Origin: Bradyrhizobium paxllaeri
GTDB taxonomy: Bacteria; Pseudomonadota; Alphaproteobacteria; Rhizobiales; Xanthobacteraceae
DNA length: 64,000 nt
Direction: 5' to 3'
NCBI RefSeq assembly: GCF_001693515.2
Contig: NZ_CP042968.1
Span: forward strand, 5,828,001 to 5,892,000
Shown here: positions 1-10,300 of the stretch, one piece after another
Position numbering within the stretch: the first letter of the stretch is position 1
How the letters are laid out: the number at the start of each line of letters is the position of its first letter
The notes under the pieces: model-generated
What the model was told of the DNA's origin: nothing
Seen by the model: the letters and a program-made list of their open reading frames with translations, nothing else
Database searches by the model: none
Made by a program: the position numbers and the translations under genes

Positions 1-330
1 CCGGTCCAAGAGATCTTCCCGCCTCAGCGCAGAAATCAAGTGGTCGTAATTTCGATCCTCGGGTTCGATCGATATGACCTTCCCCTCATTTCCTACCCAT
101 TTTGCGAACCGGAGCGAAAAAAAGCCGACGTTTGCTCCCACATCGATGACCAAAGATCCGCTTGGAACAAATTCCTTGAGTCGGTCGATTGGACCGGCCT
201 CCAAATACTGCTTGTAGACACGATAAAGCGCAAGGAAGATCCGATCAGCGAAGGGTATTCGATGAATTCCGAGCTTCGTGACTAGTCCATATGACGCAAC
301 CGCGGCATTTCTCATGAAGCTTCGAAGCAT
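1..330 (-). CDS. FkbM-family SAM-dependent methyltransferase, C-terminus cut by window edge
   Basis: Reading the minus strand from an ATG at 330 gives 110 residues running off the left edge. About 60 residues in is the SAM-binding glycine motif VIDVGANVGFFSLRF, followed about 25 residues later by the acidic SIEPED segment. This spacing is typical of FkbM-type O-methyltransferases, which methylate sugars or other hydroxyls in surface glycans. A second ATG at 315 is an alternative start. It diverges from another FkbM gene beginning at 443, so the pair shares a short (112 base) intergenic region. The family call is firm; the substrate is unknown. The catalytic C-terminal half is not visible. Confidence 0.75.
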   Translation of the reverse strand, partial: MLRSFMRNAAVASYGLVTKLGIHRIPFADRIFLALYRVYKQYLEAGPIDRLKEFVPSGSLVIDVGANVGFFSLRFAKWVGNEGKVISIEPEDRNYDHLISALRREDLLDR

Positions 331-442
331 CGAAGTCGACTCCCGTATTCTCAATCTTCCCACTGGCCTGCGGATGCCCCGAATTTACAGCGAATGCGCT
401 ATCGATTAGGAGTACTCTTCGTTCATTTGCCTGGGCTTCGCC

Positions 443-1285
443 ATGAAAACAACCCACAAGATTGCTGCTGCACGTGCAATCTATCACGTCATCCATGCGG
501 GACGGATGCTTTTTGGCCGAACCGACCATGAGATTGTTCGCCGGGATGGCGTCACTTACGATCTGGATCTTTCCCAGGGTATCGATTTTGCAATCTTTCT
601 CGGCAATTTCTATGAGCGTCAGACAAAGGCAGCGCTGCGTAAATTGGTTTCTCCCGGCACTCTAGTGCTCGATATTGGAGCGAACATTGGAGCGCACACC
701 CTCCACCTAGCCCAACTCGTTGGAGCAGACGGCCGCGTGATGGCTTTCGAGCCGACTGATTTTGCCTTCAAAAAGCTCAGTCGCAACTTGGACCTGAATC
801 CGTTGCTGGCGAATCGCGTGGAAGCCCACCATTGCTTTCTCACCGCCGGCGATGGAGCAAACGTTCCGGAGGCCATCTATTCGAGCTGGCCTCTCGCCTG
901 GCAAGCTGGGCTGCATGCGAAGCATCTTGGCCGCGAAATGCACACTCAAGCGGCGCGAGCACGTAGCCTCGATAGTATCCTGAGCGAGCGGGCCGATCGC
1001 AAGGTACAACTGGTAAAGCTTGATGTAGATGGGTTCGAATGCGACGTGCTTCGCGGCGCAACTTCAATGCTCCGCAACATGCGACCGACCTTTGTCATGG
1101 AGCTAGCCCCCTACGTGCTGGAAGAACGCAACACATCGTTGGAAGAACTACTTTCGTTCTTCGTTCCCAACGGATACGCATTTTATGATGAGCGCACTCA
1201 AAGGCCACTTCCATCATCGGCCAGGGAGCTGGAGGGGATGATAGCCAATGGTGCAGGCATCAATGCGATTGCCATCGCCGCCTGA
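443..1285 (+). CDS. FkbM-family SAM-dependent methyltransferase
   Basis: This 280-residue protein carries the SAM-binding motif VLDIGANIGAHTLHL (about residues 75-89) and an acidic FEPTDFAF segment that follows it. A second conserved block, VKLDVDGFECDVLRG near residue 190, is the FkbM-domain motif for the later strands of the Rossmann fold. The family methylates hydroxyls on glycans and natural products. It sits head-to-head with a second FkbM gene and near a glycosyltransferase fusion, so methylation of a surface polysaccharide or glycolipid is the likely job (inference). It ends 15 bases from the convergent membrane-protein gene. Confidence 0.85.
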   Translation: MKTTHKIAAARAIYHVIHAGRMLFGRTDHEIVRRDGVTYDLDLSQGIDFAIFLGNFYERQTKAALRKLVSPGTLVLDIGANIGAHTLHLAQLVGADGRVMAFEPTDFAFKKLSRNLDLNPLLANRVEAHHCFLTAGDGANVPEAIYSSWPLAWQAGLHAKHLGREMHTQAARARSLDSILSERADRKVQLVKLDVDGFECDVLRGATSMLRNMRPTFVMELAPYVLEERNTSLEELLSFFVPNGYAFYDERTQRPLPSSARELEGMIANGAGINAIAIAA

Positions 1286-1300
1286 AAACCAAGCTACCAG

Positions 1301-2869
1301 CTAAGAGACACTCGCCGACGGATTCTTCGAAGCCCGAAGAAGTCCGCGGAGCCTCCACCAGCGGTTCGCGAAAAACTCATCCGCCACCTTTACGAAGCCG
1401 ACGATGACTATTGGAATCAACGGGTGGGCGTGCCGATTGTCGCCAAAGATGTGGGCATAAAACGCCGCGACATAGATGACTGCAAAAGGAGCGGCCAAAG
1501 CCAGGAGACCAATCCGTTGTCCACGCCGGAAGCAAAGCAACAAGCCAAGCCAGCTCACGATGATCAGCGGATCGCTAACGAGAAGCGTAAGATGCAGGGG
1601 ATCGCGGAATGACTTTAGCGAGTCGGTCACATAAGGACGAATTCTGGAAACATAGAAATTATCCGCTGCGTCGGTGAAGACATGCGTCGCCCTCGTGATT
1701 TCCGAGAACCTGTCGAACAGCTCCGTATAGTTCCCGTCGTCCACGCCGGAATTCCAGAGGAAATAACGTCGAATGTGGCTGAGCATCGCCGAGCCGGTTA
1801 GCTCACGTGTAAGTTGCCGGCTTGGTTGGCAGCACATGGGAGCAATCTGAAACCCGATCGACGCAAGCGGAAGCTGGAGTTGCCGCTCCATGATCCACAT
1901 AGAAGACGTCCGGATGCGCCAGGCAGCGGATGCAATTTTTTGCCTGGCCTGATCGGAAGAAAGGCCCGCTCCAATCAAGTCATCATAAATGCGCTTCGCG
2001 TCATCATAGTTGACTGGTTGATTTCCAATCAGCCGCGTGCGGATCTCGGCGCTTAGAACGACTTCTTTCAGTGCGTGCGCCGTATCCTTGTCGAGGTTCC
2101 ATGCGACATATGATGTATGTGTGAGAAGCAGCGCACTCGTGTTTGGCAGGAAGAAGCCTAGTCCCAGTGCGGCTCGGTAAAGCGGAAAGGCCAGTGTTCC
2201 AGCGGCCAAAGCCAGCGCCGTGACCGCATACAGAGGAAAGCGCCATGGCTTCCCTCGCCAGTACACAACTAATGCGGCAAGGAGACCTCCGACGACTCCC
2301 AGATAGGGCCGGAATTGCGCGGCAAGGATCGACAGCAGCAGCAGCACGAGCACGGAACGGCTCAGGGAGAAGCGCCCGTCTAGTGAACGGAGAGCCACTC
2401 CAAGCGACACCAGCAAGATCGATGCAGAAAAGGATTCCGTCATCGCAGCATTGTGAAACGAGGCAAAATAGGGATGAAGGCCACAGAGGATAACAGCGAC
2501 CAACTGCGCCGGCCGGCTGAGCTTGTCCTTGAAAGCCAGAACAAAATAAGTGACGGCTGACGCGCTGAATGCCCCCTGCAGAATGGCCAACGCCGGCCAC
2601 AGCCGTTCCTGAAAGATTGACTCCAACGCGTGAATCAGAAGCGGCAGTCCAGGAGTGAAGTGCTGATACAGGAAGCCAAACTGGGAACCATACAGTTGGC
2701 TAAGTTGGTCAACATCGAACAGAGCCATCCCGAGCTGAAAATAGGCGATCGAATCGATCCAATATTTCGCGCCGGTAACCAACATTGAATAAGCATGGGC
2801 GGCGCTCGAAAAAAGCAGCAGAATAACGCACCAAACGCGCTCGCTCCTATTGAAGAAAGTGCGCCACAT
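1301..2869 (-). CDS. Polytopic membrane protein, GT-C glycosyltransferase-like
   Basis: The protein (522 residues from the ATG at 2869; a longer start at 2902 would overlap the upstream gene) has about ten hydrophobic segments. It has a large hydrophilic loop near residues 260-400 that lies between membrane segments. An early loop carries D-S-I-A-Y-F-Q after the first membrane helix, resembling the acidic first-loop signature of GT-C enzymes, which use lipid-linked sugars. I cannot identify a specific family, so the glycosyltransferase assignment is inference from topology and neighbours. It begins 8 bases after the stop of the preceding methyltransferase and is probably co-transcribed with it and the desaturase. 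Confidence 0.55.
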   Translation of the reverse strand: MWRTFFNRSERVWCVILLLFSSAAHAYSMLVTGAKYWIDSIAYFQLGMALFDVDQLSQLYGSQFGFLYQHFTPGLPLLIHALESIFQERLWPALAILQGAFSASAVTYFVLAFKDKLSRPAQLVAVILCGLHPYFASFHNAAMTESFSASILLVSLGVALRSLDGRFSLSRSVLVLLLLSILAAQFRPYLGVVGGLLAALVVYWRGKPWRFPLYAVTALALAAGTLAFPLYRAALGLGFFLPNTSALLLTHTSYVAWNLDKDTAHALKEVVLSAEIRTRLIGNQPVNYDDAKRIYDDLIGAGLSSDQARQKIASAAWRIRTSSMWIMERQLQLPLASIGFQIAPMCCQPSRQLTRELTGSAMLSHIRRYFLWNSGVDDGNYTELFDRFSEITRATHVFTDAADNFYVSRIRPYVTDSLKSFRDPLHLTLLVSDPLIIVSWLGLLLCFRRGQRIGLLALAAPFAVIYVAAFYAHIFGDNRHAHPLIPIVIVGFVKVADEFFANRWWRLRGLLRASKNPSASVS

Positions 2870-2876
2870 CGTGGGG

Positions 2877-3896
2877 TCAGTCCGACACTGGCTTACGTGC
2901 AACCGTCTGCTGATTAGAGCTTTTCAAGCCAATTCCGATCGCCGCCATATCCAGCAGCGTGAAGCCAGCAAGAGCCACGATGTTTTGAAGATCGAACAGT
3001 CGCGCGGTCCAAGTCCTCGGACCGAAACGCTCTTGCAGAGCGGCTTGCAAGGAGTAGCACCAAATCACGGGAGCCGGTAAGCTTTTCTGATGCACAACTT
3101 CAAAGCCTGCTTCTTTAAGCAGCCTCGCGAGCCGTTTGAAGTTGTAGAGGTTGAGATGGCGCGGGACGTAATACCCGCCCCAAGTGCCATTCAGGAACAA
3201 ATTTCGATCGTACCCGTCAGTGTCGGGCGTTTCGATGGCAATAACGCCGCCGGGCTTTAAAGTGGTAGCGAGCTTGGCTAGTCCTATCCTTGGCTCCCAA
3301 AGATGCTCGACCAGTTGATACATCAGTATCCGATCGAAGAAGTTCTCAGGCAGGGCTGCGTCCTCGAGCGTGCCCTCCACAAGATGAATGCCGGCGGCCT
3401 CCAATTCTTCCCGGGTGGCTGCCGGAAAATGCCAATCCAGACCATAAAGCTCGAGGTCCGGCCGAACGGTTGCCAAGGCCCGCAATAATTCACCGTTGCC
3501 GCATCCGACATCCAGTATCCGCATGCCTTTCGCAAGCACGCCGGCGACCGTCTTGAATCGCCTGAAGTTCACCGTGTTCTTAATGACCGCCAGCAGGTTG
3601 TATCCGCTGCGAAATTTGGAGGAGAAAGTCCCGTAATTGCTTGGGTACATCACTGGCAGCGAACTGATTGTCGGCTGCGGGTTCAGGTATATGTGCTCGC
3701 AACGCTCGCAGGTGACGAGTGAAAGATATACGTCGCTTGCCTGATAGATGTAGTCACGTCCGCACGCGATCTCGCGCGAAGTATCGAACCCGCAACAGGA
3801 ACATGTTGTCGGTCGGGTTTCGAGAGTGCGTTCGGAGCCTTGCCCCACGGGCTTAGAGTCGCATTGCATCTTCAATTGCACCCGAGAAATCGTCAT
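2877..3896 (-). CDS. Class I SAM methyltransferase with N-terminal zinc-ribbon-like Cys motif
   Basis: The 339-residue protein starts with a Cys-rich section: C-S-C-C-G-F near residue 33 and C-E-R-C about 30 residues later, followed by HIYLNPQP. This layout is common in methyltransferases acting on sugars or small metabolites in surface-polysaccharide clusters. The SAM motif ILDVGCGNGELL lies near residue 128 and a later LVEHLWEP segment matches the Methyltransf_23 family. The start overlaps the 3' end of the desaturase by 44 bases; an internal Met at 3869 would reduce this to 17. The overlaps imply one minus-strand operon. The methyl acceptor is unknown. Confidence 0.8.
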   Translation of the reverse strand: MTISRVQLKMQCDSKPVGQGSERTLETRPTTCSCCGFDTSREIACGRDYIYQASDVYLSLVTCERCEHIYLNPQPTISSLPVMYPSNYGTFSSKFRSGYNLLAVIKNTVNFRRFKTVAGVLAKGMRILDVGCGNGELLRALATVRPDLELYGLDWHFPAATREELEAAGIHLVEGTLEDAALPENFFDRILMYQLVEHLWEPRIGLAKLATTLKPGGVIAIETPDTDGYDRNLFLNGTWGGYYVPRHLNLYNFKRLARLLKEAGFEVVHQKSLPAPVIWCYSLQAALQERFGPRTWTARLFDLQNIVALAGFTLLDMAAIGIGLKSSNQQTVARKPVSD

Positions 3897-4869
3897 GCTG
3901 CTTGTTTCGCGCTAGCTGCAGGAACTTCAGAAAACCGCTGCTCTGCAGCGAACTAGGGAACTGCCGGTAGAAACCGTTCGCGACGAGGTGGAGATGCAGT
4001 TTTCCGAGGTTATGTCGAGGTACGGTTGGAAAAAGGTGATGCTCGACGTGATAGTTGAAGTTCGCCTGATACAGCATCCACTTCTCAAACCGGCCGGGCA
4101 CCGTGGTGCGCACGACGGGTCGCATCGCCGCCTCTACACCGTCGCGAAATTGGGGGAAATCTTCGGGCTGATGCTCAGCGACCGAACGCACGATGTTAAG
4201 GGCGACCGCGACCGCAACGATCGGATACACCCAAAGCACCGCGTAAAGGTACCAGCGACCGGAGAGTACGCATAGCGACACCAGGGTTAAATTGAATACG
4301 ACCGTTATCAATGGACCGACCCATCGCGGCGAAACCGGCGGCACAGACTCCGAGCGCCTGCCGATGTACTTGGTCCTTGCCAACCAAAGACCTGTCAACC
4401 CAATGAGTGTCCGGCCCATGGCCGCCATCAACGCCCGTCTGCCCCGTACGTCGATGTGGTAGGGGTAGCCGTCCTGGTCGAGGTCCGTCCCGAGATGCGC
4501 GTGATGTGATGAATGACGCTCGCGATAGGCGGCCACAGTAATCCCGATCGGCCCTGCAAAAAAAACGTCACTCCAGATATCGTTGACACGACGATCGTCA
4601 AATAGGGAAAAGTGAGAAGCTTCGTGCACCCAAAGCAGCATGGCTTGCGCGAGCGCGCACGATACAAGAAAGGGAATGAAGACTAACCAAAGCGGCCCTA
4701 GAAGTGCCAAAGCCCAAGCCAAAATCAGTTGCAGCCAAATAGCGGCCGTGGCCACGAAGATCGCCGCCGGCCGCTTCTCTTTCAAACCTGCAAGAAACTC
4801 CTTGTCAACCGCCTGGTGGGCAGCTCGCGCCATTTCTGAATATTTTGGATCCACCTTCGCCTCCGGCAT
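3853..4869 (-). CDS. Membrane fatty acid desaturase
   Basis: Three histidine boxes that bind the di-iron centre are present in order: HEASHF (about residue 85), HSSHH (about residue 120) and HVEHH (about residue 270). Hydrophobic pairs lie between them, as in the FA_desaturase superfamily. The length of about 338 residues is normal. The ATG at 4869 is preferred to the TTG at 4881. Such enzymes introduce double bonds or hydroxyls into acyl chains, hopanoids or carotenoids; the substrate cannot be read from sequence. It is the first gene of a minus-strand run with a methyltransferase and a GT-C-like membrane protein, which suggests a modified glycolipid (inference). Confidence 0.85.
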   Translation of the reverse strand: MPEAKVDPKYSEMARAAHQAVDKEFLAGLKEKRPAAIFVATAAIWLQLILAWALALLGPLWLVFIPFLVSCALAQAMLLWVHEASHFSLFDDRRVNDIWSDVFFAGPIGITVAAYRERHSSHHAHLGTDLDQDGYPYHIDVRGRRALMAAMGRTLIGLTGLWLARTKYIGRRSESVPPVSPRWVGPLITVVFNLTLVSLCVLSGRWYLYAVLWVYPIVAVAVALNIVRSVAEHQPEDFPQFRDGVEAAMRPVVRTTVPGRFEKWMLYQANFNYHVEHHLFPTVPRHNLGKLHLHLVANGFYRQFPSSLQSSGFLKFLQLARNKQHDDFSGAIEDAMRL

Positions 4870-4962
4870 GTTAACAATCAACCGTCACATCGCTAAATTC
4901 ACGCTGTACTGTCGAAGCGCTCGCCAGGTCGACAAGATCTGGGTTCCGGTACCGAGGTTGTA

Positions 4963-6432
4963 ATGATTTTAGAGAGAACCGTCCATTCTGTCCTTCCCTC
5001 GTTCAAGAATGCGCGCAAGCAGGAGCTGCTCGAGCACGTTGAGGCCCATATCGATGAGCAGGATCGCTGGCGCCGTATAAATCGTGCGTATTACGACTCA
5101 GATCATAAATTCATGCAGTTTCTGGTTCCCCCGGGAAAGCGAGTACTTGAGTTGGGCTGCGGTCGTGGGGACTTGCTCGCTGCCTTGCAGCCCTCTTATG
5201 GCGTTGGCGTTGACTTCAGCAGTTCGATGGTCGCAAAAGCCAAAGCGATGCATCCGCATCTGCAATTTATTCTGGGTGACGCAGAAGAGCAGGCGACGCT
5301 GGCTTCGATCGAAGGTCCTTTCGATTATATCGTAGTCGCCGATACAATCGGAATGTTCGAAAACATCGACGACACACTGAGGATGGCGCATCACCTGAGT
5401 GCACCTTCTACGCGTATTATTATCTCTTACTACTCTCACCTATGGGAGCCAATATTAAAGCTTGGCGAATTGCTGAGGCTGAAGAGCCGGCAGCCAAAGA
5501 TCAACTACATCGCGACTGCCGATTTTCTAAACTTGATGGACCTGGCGGATTTTGAAGTGGTCAGGCAGGAGCAGCGGCAACTATTGCCGCGGCATCTTTT
5601 CGGATTGGGTCGATTCGTCAACCGCTTCATCGCCCCATTGCCTGGGATACGGCATCTGTGCTTGCGGACCTACATCATCGGTCGACCGGTGCGGCGGTTT
5701 CCTGACCGGAATTTTTCGGTAAGCATCGTCATTCCCTGCCGCAATGAGACGGGCAATATCGAGAACGCCATTCTACGGATGCCGAAGTTTGGTGCACGGC
5801 AAGAGATACTGTTCGTCGAAGGCAATTCCAGCGACAATACGTTCGCGGAATGCGAAAGGGTTCGTGATGCCTATAAGGACACCTGGAACATCAAGGTGCT
5901 GAAGCAGGACGGGAGGGGCAAGGGAGACGCCGTGCGAAAGGGCTTTGCAGCGGCGACCGGTGACGTCCTGATGATTTTGGATGCCGACCTGACCATGCCG
6001 CCAGAAGCGCTCCCAAAGTATCACGCGGTAATAGAGACCGGAAAGGCGGAGTTCGTCAACGGAACCCGCCTGATATACCCGATGGAGGAGGAGGCGATGC
6101 GTCCCCTCAACCTCATCGCTAACAGGTTCTTCGCGTATTTATTCAGTTATCTCGTCAGTACCCGGTTGACGGACACGCTGTGCGGCACCAAGGCGCTGAT
6201 GCGAAAGGATTACGAGGTGCTGGCGAGGGAGCGCAACTATTTCGGCGACTTCGATCCGTTCGGTGACTTCGACTTGATCTTTGGTGCGGCGAAGCAGAAC
6301 CTTAAAATAGTCGAAACGCCAGTCCATTATAGAGCACGCACCTTCGGTGAGACTCAGATCTCGCGTTTTCGAGACGGCTGGCTGCTGTTGAAAATGGTGT
6401 GGTTCGCGTATCGCAAGCTCAAAGCCGTCTGA
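4963..6432 (+). CDS. Bifunctional protein: SAM methyltransferase fused to family 2 glycosyltransferase
   Basis: The 489-residue protein has two catalytic domains. Residues about 45-190 hold a class I methyltransferase with the motif VLELGCGRGDLLAAL. Residues about 250-480 hold a GT-A glycosyltransferase of family 2, with FSVSIVIPCRNE at its start, the acidic metal-binding stretch LILD..AD.T (sequence MILDADLTMPPEA), and a C-terminal part resembling dolichyl-phosphate or polyprenyl-phosphate sugar transferases. The fusion implies that one pathway step both transfers a sugar and methylates, or that two steps are coupled. It diverges from the desaturase and lies 7 bases upstream of another methyltransferase, with which it is probably co-transcribed. 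Confidence 0.85.
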   Translation: MILERTVHSVLPSFKNARKQELLEHVEAHIDEQDRWRRINRAYYDSDHKFMQFLVPPGKRVLELGCGRGDLLAALQPSYGVGVDFSSSMVAKAKAMHPHLQFILGDAEEQATLASIEGPFDYIVVADTIGMFENIDDTLRMAHHLSAPSTRIIISYYSHLWEPILKLGELLRLKSRQPKINYIATADFLNLMDLADFEVVRQEQRQLLPRHLFGLGRFVNRFIAPLPGIRHLCLRTYIIGRPVRRFPDRNFSVSIVIPCRNETGNIENAILRMPKFGARQEILFVEGNSSDNTFAECERVRDAYKDTWNIKVLKQDGRGKGDAVRKGFAAATGDVLMILDADLTMPPEALPKYHAVIETGKAEFVNGTRLIYPMEEEAMRPLNLIANRFFAYLFSYLVSTRLTDTLCGTKALMRKDYEVLARERNYFGDFDPFGDFDLIFGAAKQNLKIVETPVHYRARTFGETQISRFRDGWLLLKMVWFAYRKLKAV

Positions 6433-6439
6433 TTGTGTC

Positions 6440-7189
6440 ATGACAGACGACCTAGCCGGCTTGGACCAGCGTCAGATTGTTCATCGGGGCGCGTGGGAAA
6501 GGAAGCCCTCAGTCCGTTTGATCTACAGGGATTTCCACGAAAGACTGCTTCGAGCCTGTCCTGAAGGCCGCATTCTTGACATTGGTGGTGGAACCGCTCA
6601 TGTCAAGAATTTCAGGCCTGACGTGATTTCCACTGACATCCTTTCGTTTCCGGGGATCGACGTCGTTGCGGATGCGCATCGGCTGCCGTTCGCGGATGAT
6701 TTCTTTTCGGGTGTGGTGATGTTAGACGTGCTGCATCATCTGGAACGCCCGGTCGAATTCCTAAAGGAAGCTTCGCGCGTGCTGAAACCCGGCGGACGTC
6801 TCGCGATGATCGAACCGGCGATGACAACTCTGGCGCGCCCGTTCTATGAGCGTTTTCATGAGGAGCCGGTGGATATGACCACCGATCCTTTTGCTGAAGT
6901 GGCGATCAATTCCGATCGCGATCCGTTCGACGCTAATCAGGCTGTCCCGACGTTGTTGTTTGCAACTGTAGCGGCTCGCACACGGGTCGAAGAAGCGATT
7001 CCCTCCCTCGCGGTGAGGAGCGTAACGTGGCTAAGCCTGTTCGCTTATCCTTTGAGCGGAGGATTTCAGCCCTGGTCCCTCATGCCGGCATATTTAGTTC
7101 GCTCGATGCTGGCCTTCGAAGAACGAGTGCCCGAAGTTGTAAGAAAACACATTGCATTTCGTATGATGGTCGTATTGGAGCGACTCTAG
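6440..7189 (+). CDS. Class I SAM methyltransferase (Methyltransf_11 type)
   Basis: The 249-residue protein has the SAM motif ILDIGGGTAHVKN near residue 35, the acidic strand-2 region, and the typical post-motif block VVMLDVLHHLERP and VLKPGGRLAMIEPA of Methyltransf_11 enzymes. It follows the methyltransferase-glycosyltransferase fusion by only 7 bases, so the two are very likely one transcript. Methylation of a small molecule or a glycan intermediate fits the context. The C-terminal 90 residues are hydrophobic in parts and not characteristic. Nothing I recognise lies in the 190 bases between this gene and the convergent metallopeptidase gene. Confidence 0.8.
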   Translation: MTDDLAGLDQRQIVHRGAWERKPSVRLIYRDFHERLLRACPEGRILDIGGGTAHVKNFRPDVISTDILSFPGIDVVADAHRLPFADDFFSGVVMLDVLHHLERPVEFLKEASRVLKPGGRLAMIEPAMTTLARPFYERFHEEPVDMTTDPFAEVAINSDRDPFDANQAVPTLLFATVAARTRVEEAIPSLAVRSVTWLSLFAYPLSGGFQPWSLMPAYLVRSMLAFEERVPEVVRKHIAFRMMVVLERL

Positions 7190-7379
7190 CACTGATCAAA
7201 CTGAAGCCGCGGCTGACATTCATATATGACACAAGCATCAGTTTCCAAGGCGACGTTCATAACCTTGCGACTGCCCAATGCAACGACGCCTTTTGCTGGT
7301 CCAAGACCGATCCTGATGCGTTGTTGGAGCTGCCACGTTCATAGATGGTGCCGAGCAGCCCCCCGCTCCCTTCGCTGAC

Positions 7380-10300
7380 CTAGAGGAAGTGAAACGCGCT
7401 CAGGTTCGCCAAAATTGCATTATCCTGATCGACGACATTGACCGCAGTATCATGCTCGCCGTTTGTTTGCGCTCGCGGCCATTCCAAATGTCCGTTTTGT
7501 ATCTCGTCCAAGAGAGCCTTCAACTGCTCGTCGATAAATGGCGCAAATCCATTCGGAATTAGATTCGCGCCATCAATATACGCCGCAGATCCCGCCTCGA
7601 TGCCTGCGCGGAATGCGAATTGTTCTTTGCTATCGATGGTGAGTGGAAGCGCCTGCGACGAAACACCTGGAATCAAGCCGATCCCACCGTTTGCTGCGAT
7701 CGCCTCTGAGAGAGGCCCAATCGTCCCATCCCCATTGAGGTCTTGATGAAACCTGACTTCTGTCGACGCCAAGGACGTGCTGGTTCCCGACATCACCCCG
7801 GAATTGGAGATGTAGTTGCCGTTGTTATCTGTATACCATAACCCATACTGATCTGAGGCTTGGTCCCTCCAAGCGATTTCGTATCCAGTTGCCGTCTGCT
7901 CCGCACCGATCGGTTCGAAGGTGCCAAACTGACCGGCGACGACTTCCGAACCAGCATACTTCAGCGAAACCTGCGATCCCCCGATATCAAGATAGAAATT
8001 GTTTCCAATATGGACCAGGTCTGTCGCACCTGAAGATTCGATTGTTGTTGCTGCGGAAGGCGGCATGCCTATCACGCCATCGCCATTCAGATCCTGTTGG
8101 AAGCTGGTTTCACTCGACTGCAGCGAAGCACTGGCGCCCGCCATAACGCCGCTATTTCCAAGGTAATTACCGTTGCTGTCCGTGTACCAAATTCCATATT
8201 GATCAGCACCTGTGACCTTCCAGGCAATTTCATACCCGGTAGCGGACTGCTCTGCGCCGATTGGTACAAACGCTCCGAACTGGCCCGTTACTACGGCAGC
8301 GCCAGCGTATTTCAGTGATGGACCCGAACCGCCATTATAAAGATAAAAATTGCTCCCAACCTGAGTTAGGCTGGTCGCTCCATTCGCTTCAATGATCGTG
8401 GGAATAGAGCCAACTACCCCATCGCCGTTGAGATCTTGGACGAAACTGGTCTCAGATGATTTAAGCGTAGCGCTGGTCCCGGAGAGAACTCCGCTGTTTG
8501 AAATATAGTTGCCGGCGTTATCTACATTCCAAATTCCATAGCTGTCGGTACCGCTGACTTTCCAGGCAATTTGGTATCCAGTAGCTATCTGCTCCGCTCC
8601 GATCGGCACATATGCGCCAAACTGACCGGCAACCACGGCAGCACCCGCATATTTCAGCGTAGGCCCCGATCCGTTGTTGTAGAGATAAAATTGATTCCCG
8701 ATCTGCGTGAGGTCGGTCGATCCAAATGCTTCGATTACGATCGGAGGAGGCACGCCGATCCTCCCGTCCCCGTTCAAATCCTGATCGAAACTGTTCTCAA
8801 AGGACGAGAGTTCGGCTCCCGAGATAACTCCGGTATTCGAGATGTAGTTGCCGTTGCTGTCCGTGTACCAAACCCCATATTGATTCGAACCCAGCACTCT
8901 CCAGGCAACCTCATATCCGTTTGCCGTCTGCTCCGCAGCAATAGGCACATAAGGATCGAACTGCCCCACAACGATCGCGGCGCCACCATATTTCAGCGTC
9001 GGGCCGGACGAGGTGCCGTTGGCATAAAGATAGAAATTGGCACCGGACTGGGTCAGCGTCGTCGCGCCCATCGCCTCGATCACGATGGGCACGGAGTAAG
9101 CCCCCACCACATCGGCCAAGCTTATTGCAACGTTGCCGGTGAAATCGATCGCGAAATCGGCGACGCCGTTGCCGTTGGTATCGCCCTGCAGCGTCGTGAG
9201 GCCGGTCGAGCTGTTGTAGAAATAATTGAGTTCGCCGGCCGCACCGCTGAAGCCGGCGGTCGCGATGAACCTGAACTGATCGTAGCTGCCAGTGCTGCTG
9301 ATCGCGTCGTACCCGCTGAGGTCGACGTGGTCCGTGCCGGAAGCGAAATCGGTGATGCGGTCATGCTGACCGCTCGTGGCCGAGCTATCGCCGAACAGGA
9401 ATACGAACGTGTCGGCGTCGGCGCCGCCGGTCAGGTTGTCGACGCCGGAGCCCCCGATCAGCCTGTCGTTTCCGGCGCCGCCGATCAGCGTATCGTTGCC
9501 GCCGCCGCCATTCAACGTATTGGCGATCGCATTGCCGGTGACGGCGTCATTTCCCGAACCACCAATGGCATTGTCGATATAGGATCGCGCGTCGCCGTTG
9601 AACAAATAGGCGTTGTAGATATTCCCGGCCGCATAGTGGCCGTTTCCGAGATAGGCAAGCTGCGTGCTCGACGTGATCGAGGATGCGCCGGGATTGAGAT
9701 TGATCGTTACGGCCGTCGTGTAGTTCGACAGGTCATAGGTATCGACGCCGTTACCGTCCCAGACTGTCTCGAATACACGGTTCGCCGAACCTCCGACACC
9801 ATTGCCCGGCGCGAGCTGCGCAACGCCATTGATGAACGCCTGCCCCGTCGCCGGGCTCCAGGAGTAGACGGTGTTCTCGCTATGGGTCGAGTAGTTCGCG
9901 CCGTAAAGCGTCTGCAGGGCCAGGATATCGTTGGCCATGTAGGTCTGCGAGAAACCGTAGGATTCGGCTGTGTATCCCGTGAGCGGCGCACCGGCATAGC
10001 TGCGATAGCTCATGACGGTATATTCGGAATTGTCGTGTGCCGCGGGCACCGCGACATTGGCGACACCGCCGGTTTCCTGGCTGTGCTTGAGGCCCAGAGC
10101 GTGGCCGAGCTCATGCAGCGCGGTAGCGAAATAGTAATTTCCTAGCGCAGCAAGCGAGTAATTATATGCGGTTCCGAACCAGACATCGCCACCGGCCGGC
10201 ACATTAGCGGGGTAATAGGCGTAGGACGTCGGATTGGCGGCAGGCGACTGGGCGATCGCGATATCCGCTCCGTTCGTTCCTGCGTACTGAAAGCTGGCAT

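Noticed and set aside
7716..9086. CRISPR-like tandem repeats
   Set aside because: The repeats are 333 bases or more, in frame and diverged, encoding protein modules. There are no short identical repeats with unique spacers.
8571..10145. Plus-strand open frame of 524 codons
   Set aside because: It lies antisense to the metallopeptidase gene, which has clear motifs; the antisense frame stays open because of repetitive, GC-rich codons and has no recognisable domain.
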